From contig NZ_WIPK01000001.1 of the NCBI RefSeq assembly GCF_012922555.1, positions 868,001 to 932,000 of the forward strand: DNA of 64,000 nucleotides, read 5' to 3'. The stretch is from Paraclostridium dentum. Lineage in GTDB: Bacteria; Bacillota; Clostridia; Peptostreptococcales; Peptostreptococcaceae. The position numbers and the translations under genes were made by a program. This document shows, piece after piece, positions 49,649-57,895 of the stretch (its first letter is position 1; every line of letters starts with the position of its first letter). The notes under the pieces were generated by a model. The model was given only the letters and a program-made list of their open reading frames with translations, was not told the origin of the DNA and ran no database searches.

Positions 49649-51094
49649 TTGAGAAAAAAACATTTTATTTTTAGTTTTATATTTTTTATAACCTTAACTT
49701 TATTTTTGAGCATCACTCCTCAAAAAACATATGCAGAAGGTAGAAAATATAAAGTTGGTACAGATTTAACATTCGCTCCTTTTGAATTTCAAAATGATAA
49801 AGGAGAATACATAGGTATTGATATTGATTTACTAAATGCAATTTCCAATAATCAAAATTTCACTATCGATTTAAAACCATTAGGATTCAATAGCTCTGTT
49901 CAGGCTGTTCAATCAGGTCAAGTAAATGGTATGATTGCCGGAATGAGCGTTACAGAAGAACGTAAAAAAAGCTTTGATTTTTCTGATTCATATTTTACAG
50001 GTGGTATATCTATGGCCGTTCGCAAGGACAACACAGATATTACGTCTTATACTGACTTAAAAGGTAAAGTGGTTGCGGTAAAAACCGGAACAGTTAGCGC
50101 TAATTATGTAGATAAAATTAAAGATAAATATGGGTTTACAATTAAATCATTCGACTCAGCTGATGCCCTTTATGATGTTATAAACGTAGGAGGTGCCGAT
50201 GCTATATTTGATGACTACCCTATCATTGATTATTCAATTACAAAAGGTAAGCCTTTAAAAAGAGTTGGTGATATACAAGAACGTTGCGAATATGCCTTTG
50301 CTGTAAAAAAAGGTACTAATAAAGAGCTTCTACATATGTTTAATGATGGTTTGAAAGAATTAAAAAACACTGGAGAGTACGATAAAATTATTAATAAGTA
50401 CACGTCAACTACTCCTATTTCAAGTAATGATAATACAATTGATGAATCAACTTTTGTTGGATTAATAAAAAATAATTACAAAGCTTTATTGAGCGGGCTT
50501 GAAAAAACTTTAACTCTAACTCTTATATCATTTGGCTTTGCTATGATATTAGGAATAATTTTCGGCCTATTCAGTGTTTCACCGTTAAAACCATTACGTA
50601 TGTTATCTGCTTTCTATGTTGATGTTGTTAGAGGTATACCACTACTTGTATTAGCATTCTTTATTTTCTTTGGAATTCCAAATATAACAGGAAAACCTAT
50701 GAATGAATATGTAGCTGGTGTTATAACATTAACCCTAAATGCTAGTGCTTATATAGCAGAAATTGTACGTGGTGGTGTAGGAGCTGTACCAATTGGTCAA
50801 ATGGAAGCTGCACGAAGCCTTGGTTTTTCTTATACTAAGACAATGAGAAAAATCGTACTTCCTCAAGCAATAAAAATTATGATTCCTTCTTTTGTAAATC
50901 AGTTTGTAATATCACTAAAAGATACAACTATATTATCTGCTATAGGTCTTATCGAGCTACTTCAAACAAGTAAAATTATAGTTGCTCGTACGTTACAAAG
51001 TTCTCAGGTTTACTTGATTACAGCAGTTATATACTTAGTTATAATTACACTACTTACAAAACTTGCTAAGGTATTAGAAAGGAGATTTAGATAA
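49649..51094 (+). CDS. fused substrate-binding protein/permease of a polar-amino-acid ABC transporter
   Basis: A 481-aa GlnP-type fusion. A cleavable signal (residues 1-30, ending TPQKTYAEG) is followed by a family-3 binding domain (about 31-258, YKVGTDLTFAPFEFQNDKGEYIGIDIDLL in pieces, VTEERKKSFDFSDSY, AVKTGTVSANY). Then comes an HisM-like permease (about 270-480) with DVVRGIPLLVLAFFIFFG and the EAA loop GQMEAARSLGFSYTKTMRKIVLPQA. It starts at a TTG (49649) eight bases after AGGAGG. It likely carries glutamine, glutamate or another polar amino acid. The stop TAA is directly followed by the ATPase ATG. Confidence 0.93.
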   Translation: MRKKHFIFSFIFFITLTLFLSITPQKTYAEGRKYKVGTDLTFAPFEFQNDKGEYIGIDIDLLNAISNNQNFTIDLKPLGFNSSVQAVQSGQVNGMIAGMSVTEERKKSFDFSDSYFTGGISMAVRKDNTDITSYTDLKGKVVAVKTGTVSANYVDKIKDKYGFTIKSFDSADALYDVINVGGADAIFDDYPIIDYSITKGKPLKRVGDIQERCEYAFAVKKGTNKELLHMFNDGLKELKNTGEYDKIINKYTSTTPISSNDNTIDESTFVGLIKNNYKALLSGLEKTLTLTLISFGFAMILGIIFGLFSVSPLKPLRMLSAFYVDVVRGIPLLVLAFFIFFGIPNITGKPMNEYVAGVITLTLNASAYIAEIVRGGVGAVPIGQMEAARSLGFSYTKTMRKIVLPQAIKIMIPSFVNQFVISLKDTTILSAIGLIELLQTSKIIVARTLQSSQVYLITAVIYLVIITLLTKLAKVLERRFR

Positions 51095-51832
51095 ATGAAC
51101 ACAAAAATATTAGTTAACAAATTAGAAAAAAAATATGGTGACCATCTAGTGCTAGATAAAATAGATGTATCCATCAAAGAAAAAGATGTTGTATGCGTTA
51201 TAGGCCCTTCTGGTTCTGGTAAAAGCACATTTCTACGCTGTTTGAATAAACTAGAAGAACCAACTAGTGGACAAGTGCTAGTTGATAAGTTTGACTTAAC
51301 AGATAAAAACACTAACATAAATAAAGTAAGACAACATATAGGAATGGTATTTCAACAGTTTAATTTATTTCCGCATTTATCAGTCTTAGATAATATTACA
51401 CTAGCACCTATAGATATAAAAGGTATGGATAAAAACAAAGCTGAAAAAAGAGCTATTAAATTATTAGAGTCCGTTGGTCTAGCTCATAAAAAGGATGCCT
51501 ATCCAGACTCTTTATCTGGAGGACAAAAACAAAGAGTCGCTATAGCCCGCGCACTTGCTATGGATCCAGATATAATGTTATTCGATGAACCTACATCTGC
51601 TCTTGACCCAGAAATGGTTGGAGAAGTCCTTCAAGTAATGAAAAGTCTAGCAAAGCAAGGTATGACCATGGTAATAGTTACTCATGAAATGGGCTTTGCT
51701 AAAGAAGTAGCAAATAGAGTAATATTTATGGATGGAGGTCATATTTTAGACGATGGTTCTCCTGAACAAGTATTTAATAACCCGAAAAGTAAGAGAACTG
51801 CCGATTTCTTAAATGTTGTTTTAAATGTATAA
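51095..51832 (+). CDS. glnQ: polar-amino-acid ABC transporter ATP-binding protein
   Basis: A 245-aa ATPase with Walker [11 protein letters not shown]-loop [16 protein letters not shown], signature [15 protein letters not shown], Walker [16 protein letters not shown] and H-loop VTHEMGFA, ending with the typical [14 protein letters not shown]. It directly abuts the fused binding-protein/permease gene (0-bp gap), so the two are translationally coupled. Substrate is set by the partner and is a polar amino acid, most likely glutamine. Confidence 0.94.
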   Translation: MNTKILVNKLEKKYGDHLVLDKIDVSIKEKDVVCVIGPSGSGKSTFLRCLNKLEEPTSGQVLVDKFDLTDKNTNINKVRQHIGMVFQQFNLFPHLSVLDNITLAPIDIKGMDKNKAEKRAIKLLESVGLAHKKDAYPDSLSGGQKQRVAIARALAMDPDIMLFDEPTSALDPEMVGEVLQVMKSLAKQGMTMVIVTHEMGFAKEVANRVIFMDGGHILDDGSPEQVFNNPKSKRTADFLNVVLNV

Positions 51833-51928
51833 ATAATTTCATTGATATAACTTGGTATCAAGTAAGAATAATTTATACTAACATGGAAATCATAGTCGTA
51901 TACTAAATTTTAAAAGGAGAATAAGATT

Positions 51929-52789
51929 ATGGTTTTTCCAACTTCATTTCCAAAGCAACATCAAGATTGTCAACCAGGACTTGAGTATAAGATGTCACCA
52001 AGCCCTATATATGACAGTCCATTATATAATAAACAAAATGATAAATTAAAAGATAAAGTGGCTATCATTAGCGGTGGAGATAGCGGAATAGGAAGAGCAG
52101 TTTCTATTGCTTTTGCAAAATCAGGATGCGATATAAGCATAATATACTATAACGAAGATGATGATGCTATGGTCACAAAGAAAAAGGTTGAAGACGAAGG
52201 TCGAAAATGTCTTTTAATTAAAGGCGATATAAAGGAAAGTAAGTTTTGTAAAGAGGCTGTAGATGCTACTTTAAAAGAATATAAGAAAATAAATATATTA
52301 ATAAATAATTCAGCAGTACAATACACACAACAAAACTTAACTGACATAGATGATGAACAATTTGATAAAACTTTTAAAACTAATGTCTATGGATCATTTT
52401 ATCTAACAAAAGCTGTACTGCCTCATTTACAATGTGGTGATAGTATAATAAATACAACATCTGTTGTTGCATATCATGGACATGAAACACTATTAGACTA
52501 CTCTATGACTAAAGGAGCATTAACAACATTTACTAGATCTTTATCTATGCAATTAGCAACAAAAGGAATAAGAGTTAATGCCGTAGCTCCAGGCCCTATA
52601 TGGACTCCATTGATACCTTCAAGCTTCTCTGAACAAGAAGTTGCAAAATTCGGTAGTAATAATCCAATGAAAAGAGCTGGTCAACCAATAGAGTGTTCAG
52701 GTGCTTATGTATTTTTAGCAAGTGAAGAGGCATCTTTTATAACCGGTCAAACTATACATGTAAACGGCGGAGAAATAATAAATGGATAG
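51929..52789 (+). CDS. SDR-family stress-type dehydrogenase (YhdF/YdaD/YghA-like)
   Basis: A 286-aa member of the extended SDR group with an N-terminal tail of about 45 residues. The tail contains PTSFPKQHQDCQPG and the Pro-rich segment that wraps around the tetramer in YdaD/YghA. The core has SGGDSGIGRAVSIAFAKSG, NNSAVQY in place of NNAG, NTTSVVAYHGHE and YSMTK. Relatives are general-stress or glucose/ribitol-dehydrogenase-like enzymes using NAD(P). Single gene with AAAGGAG and its own terminator. Confidence 0.9.
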   Translation: MVFPTSFPKQHQDCQPGLEYKMSPSPIYDSPLYNKQNDKLKDKVAIISGGDSGIGRAVSIAFAKSGCDISIIYYNEDDDAMVTKKKVEDEGRKCLLIKGDIKESKFCKEAVDATLKEYKKINILINNSAVQYTQQNLTDIDDEQFDKTFKTNVYGSFYLTKAVLPHLQCGDSIINTTSVVAYHGHETLLDYSMTKGALTTFTRSLSMQLATKGIRVNAVAPGPIWTPLIPSSFSEQEVAKFGSNNPMKRAGQPIECSGAYVFLASEEASFITGQTIHVNGGEIING

Positions 52790-52807
52790 TTTTAATAATT
52801 TTTAAAC

Positions 52808-52850
52808 ATAAAAACACTCAATCTATATAATATAAATTGAGTGTTTTATT
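52808..52850. terminator. bidirectional terminator
   Basis: Stem AAACACTCAAT / ATTGAGTGTTT flanked by A- and T-runs, between the convergent SDR and 52872 genes. Confidence 0.8.
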
Positions 52851-52871
52851 TTAAATGTTTATCGCTCCTAA

Positions 52872-53381
52872 TTACATACTAAGAAGCTTTTCTTCTATAT
52901 ATTCATTAAATGGTTTTCCTGCTATTGTTACTGGGCCTTCACCAAATAAATCTACTGTAATATTAAAGAAATTGATTATTAATTTATTTTCATCAATATA
53001 ATATTCATCCATATGTCCTGGAATAAATATTACCTCATATTCTTCCTTACTTAATTTATCTTGCATATAGTCTAAATTAAGCTGCTTTACTGGTGCTATC
53101 ATCATATTTGTAAATTCCAAATCTTCAAGCATCCACATATGTTTATTCCAGTATCTACTTTCCTTTTTTGTTGGTTTATTCAGAAGTTCTCTGTTTGAAA
53201 TTGCAGAAAGTACCTTTCTTACAGATTCCTTTGTAAAGTCTTCATCATATAGATATTTCATATCCGTTTCATCCGATAGTCCTATAAAAAATGAATCTGC
53301 TATCTTTTCCTTTTGATGTACTGAATCCCAAATATAAAGCATCATTTCTAAAATTTCACTTTTAATTACAATTTTAGCCAA
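52872..53381 (-). CDS. uncharacterised 169-aa protein with a structured 5' leader
   Basis: No named family recognised with confidence. It starts at a TTG (53379-53381), with AGGGGGA seven bases upstream. The N-terminus is amphipathic helix (AKIVIKSEILEMMLYIWDSV). The middle is Lys/Arg-rich (NKPTKKESRYWNKHM), and the end has beta strands with polar, acidic turns (IFIPGHMDEYYIDENKLII, in pieces). No signal peptide or membrane helix, so cytoplasmic. Its 5' leader of over 100 nt carries the hairpin at 53451-53495, which suggests some post-transcriptional control. Confidence 0.65.
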   Translation of the reverse strand: MAKIVIKSEILEMMLYIWDSVHQKEKIADSFFIGLSDETDMKYLYDEDFTKESVRKVLSAISNRELLNKPTKKESRYWNKHMWMLEDLEFTNMMIAPVKQLNLDYMQDKLSKEEYEVIFIPGHMDEYYIDENKLIINFFNITVDLFGEGPVTIAGKPFNEYIEEKLLSM

Positions 53382-53450
53382 GTTAAATCCCCCTTTTTTC
53401 TTTAAATATTTTTTTATCTACGAACTACTCTCCACTTAAATTAATCTTCA

Positions 53451-53495
53451 GTTTCTGTTCCCAGTAACCCCCCTAATTGGCTTGTGAATAGAAAC
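53451..53495 (-). ncRNA. structured leader hairpin upstream of the 53381 gene
   Basis: On the minus strand GTTTCTATTC and GGGAACAGAAAC pair over nine base pairs with one A-C mismatch, enclosing a loop with the run AGGGGGG. It lies 70-115 bp ahead of the TTG start. The G-run in the loop is a possible ligand or anti-SD contact. No known riboswitch class recognised. Confidence 0.4.
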
Positions 53496-53626
53496 AACTC
53501 TGATTGAATATTTTACAGTTTTGAAAGTTCTACCATATTACAAGTATATCACAAAATCAAAAATATTACCTCTTTCTATAATTTTTTAACCAATATTATA
53601 CCATAATTTTACACTAATTCTAAAAA

Positions 53627-53692
53627 AATACCTCCTATATTTGAAAAAGTAGAACATTGACGTTCTTCATCTTATCAAATATAAAAGGTATT
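53627..53692. other. 66-bp two-tier hairpin downstream of the ABC-F gene
   Basis: Outer arms AATACCTCCTATATTTGA (53627-53644) and TCAAATATAAAAGGTATT (53675-53692) pair except for an internal TCC/AAA bulge. An inner AGAAC/GTTCT stem (53651-53655, 53662-53666) adds a second tier. No U-run follows on either strand, so it is not a plain terminator. Could be a small RNA or an RNA-processing/stability element. Confidence 0.45.
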
Positions 53693-53762
53693 CCAAAACC
53701 TATATTATTAAGTTTTAATACTGTCTAATACACATTAAGTGCCTTTAAATAATCATTAGCAA

Positions 53763-55391
53763 TTATTTCTTTGCATCTCCGTACATTTCTTTTAATTGCT
53801 TTTGTATTTCTTTATTATCTAAATACTCATCAAGAGTAGTTTTTCTATCCATTATTCCGTTAGGAGTTATCTCTATTATTCTATTTGCAAGAGTTTGTAT
53901 CATCTCTTGGTCATGAGAGTTAAATACTAATACTCCTGAGAACTTCTCTAAACCTTTATTTACAGAAGTTATACTCTCTAAGTCTAAGTGGTTAGTTGGA
54001 TCATCTAATACTAAAACGTTAGCGTTAGATAACATTAACTTAGATAACATACATCTAACTTTTTCTCCTCCAGATAAAACTTGAGCTTCTTTTAAAGCTT
54101 CTTCTCCAGAGAATAACATTCTACCTAAGAATCCTCTTATGAAACTTTCACTCTTTTCTTCAGAGTATTGTCTTAACCAGTCAACTAATGAGTATTCTAC
54201 ACCATCAAAGTATTTATTGTGGTTTTTAGGAAGGTAACTTTGAGAAGTTGTTACTCCCCATTTGAAATCTCCACTATCAGCTGTATCTTCACCCATTATT
54301 ATGTTGAATAATGTAGTTATAGCTATCTCATCTCCTAAGAATGCTACTTTATCTTCTCTATCTAATCTGAAAGATACGTTGTCTAATACTTTAACTCCAT
54401 CTACAGTCTTAGTTAAGTTATTTACTTCTAAAACTTCGTTTCCTATTTCTCTTTCAGGAGTAAATCCTACATAAGGGTATCTTCTTCTTGATGGTTGTAT
54501 ATCTTCTACTTCTAACTTATCTAATTGTTTCTTTCTTGAAGTTGCTTGCTTAGCTTTAGAAGCATTTGAACTGAATCTTGCGATGAACTCTTTTAATTGA
54601 GCTATTTTTTCTTCAGCTTTTTTGTTTTGATCTTTAGCTAATTGTAATGCTAATTGGCTTGACTCATACCAGAAATCATAGTTACCAACATACATTTGTA
54701 TTTTACCAAAGTCAACGTCAACTATGTTTGTACATATTTGGTTTAAGAAGTGTCTATCATGTGATACAACTATAACTATAGAATCTTCTAAATCCATTAT
54801 GAAGTTATTTAACCAGTTTATTGATTGGAAGTCTAAGTGGTTTGTAGGTTCGTCCATTATTAGTATTTCTGGCTTACCAAATAAAGCTTGAGCTAATAAT
54901 ACCTTAACTTTATCTCCACCTGTTAATTCCTTCATTTGCTTGTAATGAACATCTTTAGTTATACCAAGACCCATTAATAATTTTTCTGCATTAGTTTCTG
55001 CATCCCATCCATCAAGTTCAGCAAACTCACCTTCAAGTTCAGCAGCTTTTATACCATCTTCTTCTGAGAAGTCTGGCTTCATGTATAATTCATCTTTTTC
55101 TTTCATTATTTCGTATAGTCTAGCATGTCCCATTATAACAACATCTAAAACTGTGTTTTCTTCGTATTTGAAGTGGTCCTGTCTAAGAACTGACATTCTT
55201 TCTTTTTCAGTTATAGATACATTTCCAGTATTTGCTTCTATATCACCAGCTAATATTTTAAGGAAAGTTGATTTTCCTGCACCATTAGCTCCTATTATCC
55301 CGTAACAATTTCCTTTAGTGAATTTTAAGTTAACATCTTTGAATAACTCTTTATCACCAAATCTAAGTCCTACATTAGTAACTTGTAACAT
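53763..55391 (-). CDS. ABC-F family ATPase with a degenerate second ATP site
   Basis: A 542-aa cytoplasmic twin-ATPase of the ABC-F family, which act on ribosomes. NBD1 has Walker A GANGAGKST (about 36-44) and Walker B ILIMDEPTNHLD but a weak signature, LTGGD. The linker (about 245-300) is the charged coiled P-site-interaction motif. NBD2 has a lost Walker A (LGDEIAITT where GxNGxGKT is expected, about 354-362) and LDDPTNHLD with Asp for Glu, but a full signature LSGGE. Hence one composite site (NBD1 Walker A with NBD2 signature) is intact and the other is degenerate. It is of the YkpA/YbiT type. I start at the second ATG (MLQVTNVG), as the AAGGA is only three bases from the first. Confidence 0.93.
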   Translation of the reverse strand: MLQVTNVGLRFGDKELFKDVNLKFTKGNCYGIIGANGAGKSTFLKILAGDIEANTGNVSITEKERMSVLRQDHFKYEENTVLDVVIMGHARLYEIMKEKDELYMKPDFSEEDGIKAAELEGEFAELDGWDAETNAEKLLMGLGITKDVHYKQMKELTGGDKVKVLLAQALFGKPEILIMDEPTNHLDFQSINWLNNFIMDLEDSIVIVVSHDRHFLNQICTNIVDVDFGKIQMYVGNYDFWYESSQLALQLAKDQNKKAEEKIAQLKEFIARFSSNASKAKQATSRKKQLDKLEVEDIQPSRRRYPYVGFTPEREIGNEVLEVNNLTKTVDGVKVLDNVSFRLDREDKVAFLGDEIAITTLFNIIMGEDTADSGDFKWGVTTSQSYLPKNHNKYFDGVEYSLVDWLRQYSEEKSESFIRGFLGRMLFSGEEALKEAQVLSGGEKVRCMLSKLMLSNANVLVLDDPTNHLDLESITSVNKGLEKFSGVLVFNSHDQEMIQTLANRIIEITPNGIMDRKTTLDEYLDNKEIQKQLKEMYGDAKK

Positions 55392-55518
55392 TCGCATATT
55401 TCCTTTCTACTACTAAAATTTATAAAATTTTACAACTCTTCTAATGATATAACAAAATTGTAACTTAGTCAACTCTATAGAATCAATAAGTTTATTCTGT
55501 ATAAGTTGAAATTACACA

Positions 55519-55562
55519 AAAAACATAGAAAGGTATCTATTTAAGAGCCCTTTCTATGTTTT
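55519..55562 (-). terminator. terminator after the MoeA-like gene
   Basis: Stem AACATAGAAAGG / CCTTTCTATGTT with A- and T-rich flanks. It closes the malY-yqeC-mocA-moeA-like operon. Confidence 0.82.
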
Positions 55563-55566
55563 ATAT

Positions 55567-56583
55567 CTATTTAGCAAAGTTACAAGCAGGATATGTACAT
55601 ATATCGCAGCTCATGCAAAGACCTCCATGCCCATATCTTGCTATATCTTCTTTTGTTAATTTCTCATCTATTAAAATTCTCGGTAATACCACATCTAAAA
55701 CAGTAGTTTTCGCATACATCGCGCACCCTGGTATACCAAGAATCGCTGTGTCTTTTTTATAACTTAGTAAAAACATAGCCCCAGGAAGTATAGGTGAACC
55801 ATATGTTACAATCTCAGCTCCAGACATTTTTATAGCTGCCGGAGTTAAGTCATCTGGATCTACACTCATTCCACCTGTGCAAAGTATAATATCTGCACCT
55901 TGATTTAAAAAGTTATCTATTGCATCTTTAATCATTTCCGTGTTATCTGGACAAACTATCTGTCCTAATACTTCGCATCCATAAGAATCCATTTTATCTT
56001 TCATTATAGGTCCAAATTTATCTACAATTCTCTTGTAATAAACTTCATTACCTGTAGTTACTATTCCTACTTTCTTTTTCTTAAATGGAACAACTTTTAT
56101 TAATTTTTCGTCTCCTACAACAAGTTTAGCTTTATCTAGCTTCTCTTGTTCTACCATTAAAGGTATAACTCTTGTTCCTGCAACTTTAAGACCCTTATGT
56201 ACTTTGTAATTGTTGTGTAAAGTTGACATCATTATATCATCAATACAGTTTAGCTTGAATAGTCTTTCAATGTCTATTTTCAAAAGACCATCAACTGTAG
56301 ATATAAAGTCTATTTTTCCTTCTTTGATTTCACTGAATTCTAAATTTTCGCCTGCCGTTAAATCTTTTAAGAATATAGCTCCATCATTTTCATGCACCAT
56401 ACCTTCAACATTTTCAAATACATATAGATGATCTTTTCCTAATGATAAAAGTTTTTCTATATCTTCTTCTTTTACTACATGACCTTTTTTAAATGCTCTT
56501 CCCTTAAATTCACCAGGTATTATTTGCGTTATATCATGACATAACACATGTCCTATGGCATCAACTGTTTTTATTTGTTTCAT
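55567..56583 (-). CDS. molybdopterin-binding (MoCF) protein with a C-terminal cysteine cluster
   Basis: A 338-aa protein of the MoeA/MogA-like type found beside selenium-dependent molybdenum hydroxylases. The N-terminus MKQIKTVDAIGHVLCHDIT resembles MoeA domain III. The MoCF_biosynth core includes KVGIVTTGNEVY and ILCTGGMSVDPDDLTPAAI. The last residues, GGLCMSCDICTYPACNFAK, give a CxxCxxCxxxxC set, a likely Fe-S or metal site not found in classical MoeA. It is the last gene of the operon after mocA and yqeC (10-bp gap). Role: handling of the molybdenum cofactor before insertion; inferred. Confidence 0.88.
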   Translation of the reverse strand: MKQIKTVDAIGHVLCHDITQIIPGEFKGRAFKKGHVVKEEDIEKLLSLGKDHLYVFENVEGMVHENDGAIFLKDLTAGENLEFSEIKEGKIDFISTVDGLLKIDIERLFKLNCIDDIMMSTLHNNYKVHKGLKVAGTRVIPLMVEQEKLDKAKLVVGDEKLIKVVPFKKKKVGIVTTGNEVYYKRIVDKFGPIMKDKMDSYGCEVLGQIVCPDNTEMIKDAIDNFLNQGADIILCTGGMSVDPDDLTPAAIKMSGAEIVTYGSPILPGAMFLLSYKKDTAILGIPGCAMYAKTTVLDVVLPRILIDEKLTKEDIARYGHGGLCMSCDICTYPACNFAK

Positions 56584-56593
56584 ATACCCTCCC

Positions 56594-57169
56594 CTAGTTG
56601 CCTTTTAATTTTTTTAAGTTTTCATAATCTACTTTTGTATCCACATCTAAAAGTGTGTATTTACTTACATTTACATACTTTATTTTATCATATTCATTAA
56701 TAACTTTTTTACCTTTTTCATCATTTTTTAAACTTAATAAATTATTTTTTAAACATTTTGGAAATATAACTGGATTCCCAGTTTTATTATCATATATTGG
56801 TATAACTATATATTCTTTGTTTTCTCTAAATTCATTAATAAGTTCTTTTACATCATCATTGTTTATTAATGGCTGATCTCCTACAAAAAACATATATCCA
56901 TCGCATTTACCACTATTTCTTACCCCTAACTTTATAGATTCACTTTGACCTATCTGCGCATTATCATTTAATACAAATTTAAATTGATATTTTTTTGCAA
57001 TTTTTAAAACTTCTTTATACTGACTGACCACTATAACTTCTTTAAAGTCACATTTTTTTAAAGCTTCAAACGTATTTTCTATTATTGTTTTTCCATTGAA
57101 ATCCATTAATAATTTGTTTTTTCCCATTCTTCTCGAGAATCCAGAAGCCATTACTATAGCACTAATCAT
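56594..57169 (-). CDS. mocA: molybdenum cofactor cytidylyl/guanylyltransferase-like (MocA)
   Basis: A 191-aa NTP transferase. It opens with the nucleotide-binding MASGFSRRMGKNKLLMDF, then IGQSESIKLGV and MFFVGDQPLINNDDVKELI (the metal-binding GDQP). MocA makes molybdopterin cytosine dinucleotide, the cofactor form of xanthine dehydrogenase-type enzymes. It overlaps the yqeC stop region by a base or two and is followed by the MoeA-like gene. Fits the YgfJ/MocA partner of YqeB/YqeC in selenium-dependent hydroxylase clusters. Confidence 0.9.
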   Translation of the reverse strand: MISAIVMASGFSRRMGKNKLLMDFNGKTIIENTFEALKKCDFKEVIVVSQYKEVLKIAKKYQFKFVLNDNAQIGQSESIKLGVRNSGKCDGYMFFVGDQPLINNDDVKELINEFRENKEYIVIPIYDNKTGNPVIFPKCLKNNLLSLKNDEKGKKVINEYDKIKYVNVSKYTLLDVDTKVDYENLKKLKGN

Positions 57170-57170
57170 A

Positions 57171-57881
57171 TTAACCTTCCTTATAAAAGTTTTTGATTAA
57201 ACTTCCATATATTATTTTTATACTTTCATCTTCTTTCTTTATCATGCTAATAAGCTTATAAGCTAATTTTTCCCTTTTTTCATTATCTACTTTATTTATA
57301 AATAATACTTTTTCTCCAATTGAATTTTTAAATAATCCATTTCTATTTAGAACTATGTTTTTAAGATTTTCTAAAGTAATTCTGCTTTCTACTTCTCCAC
57401 AAATTTTTAAAAATTCATCTAATCTATGTATATATTTATTACTTATATACATATCGTATGCAGTTATATCTAAAACTCCAATATTTTTAGTTGTTTTAGG
57501 ATGAACTAAAGGCTCATCATATCTCCATCCCTTTAACTTTTTTCTTTTTGATCCATCACCTTCAATTAAACTTATATCAAACTTATTTATAAATTCATCT
57601 AGCTTTTCATAGTTTAATCCAACTACTTTATTTTCTTCATTTATATATTTACCACAAAGAGTAATACCTTTATCTAAGATAAAGGTATTACTCTTATCAG
57701 TTAGTATAATATTGTTATAGTCACTTGATTTTGGAATATATATTTTTGTTGTAGTAGTTAGTAAAACACTATATTCACTAGAGAGTTGTTTACTTAGATA
57801 AGTTATCAAAGATGTTTTGCCTCCAGCTCCAACAACAGTTATAACGTCATTTTCCTTTATCTCTAGCAATTGTTCTAGCAT
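57171..57881 (-). CDS. yqeC: selenium-dependent hydroxylase accessory protein YqeC
   Basis: A 236-aa protein with a P-loop, ITVVGAGGKTSLITYLSKQL. I start at the ATG 57879-57881 (MLEQLLEIKEN), five bases after GGAGG. The earlier in-frame TTG overlaps that site. Sequence continues LIEGDGSKRKKLKGW and LDITAYDMYIS. YqeC proteins are linked by genome context to maturation of selenium-dependent molybdenum hydroxylases. The coding region contains a perfect 19-bp inverted repeat (57657-57695). Gap to malY is 14 bp. Confidence 0.9.
   Translation of the reverse strand: MLEQLLEIKENDVITVVGAGGKTSLITYLSKQLSSEYSVLLTTTTKIYIPKSSDYNNIILTDKSNTFILDKGITLCGKYINEENKVVGLNYEKLDEFINKFDISLIEGDGSKRKKLKGWRYDEPLVHPKTTKNIGVLDITAYDMYISNKYIHRLDEFLKICGEVESRITLENLKNIVLNRNGLFKNSIGEKVLFINKVDNEKREKLAYKLISMIKKEDESIKIIYGSLIKNFYKEG
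57657..57695. repeat. perfect 39-nt palindrome inside yqeC
   Basis: The arms AAGAGTAATACCTTTATCT (57657-57675) and AGATAAAGGTATTACTCTT (57677-57695) are exactly complementary around a single A. It encodes the FILDKGITL region of YqeC. No T-run follows on either strand. An uncommon feature in coding DNA; the mRNA would form a very stable stem there. Confidence 0.9.
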
Positions 57882-57895
57882 ACTTACCTCCAAAT

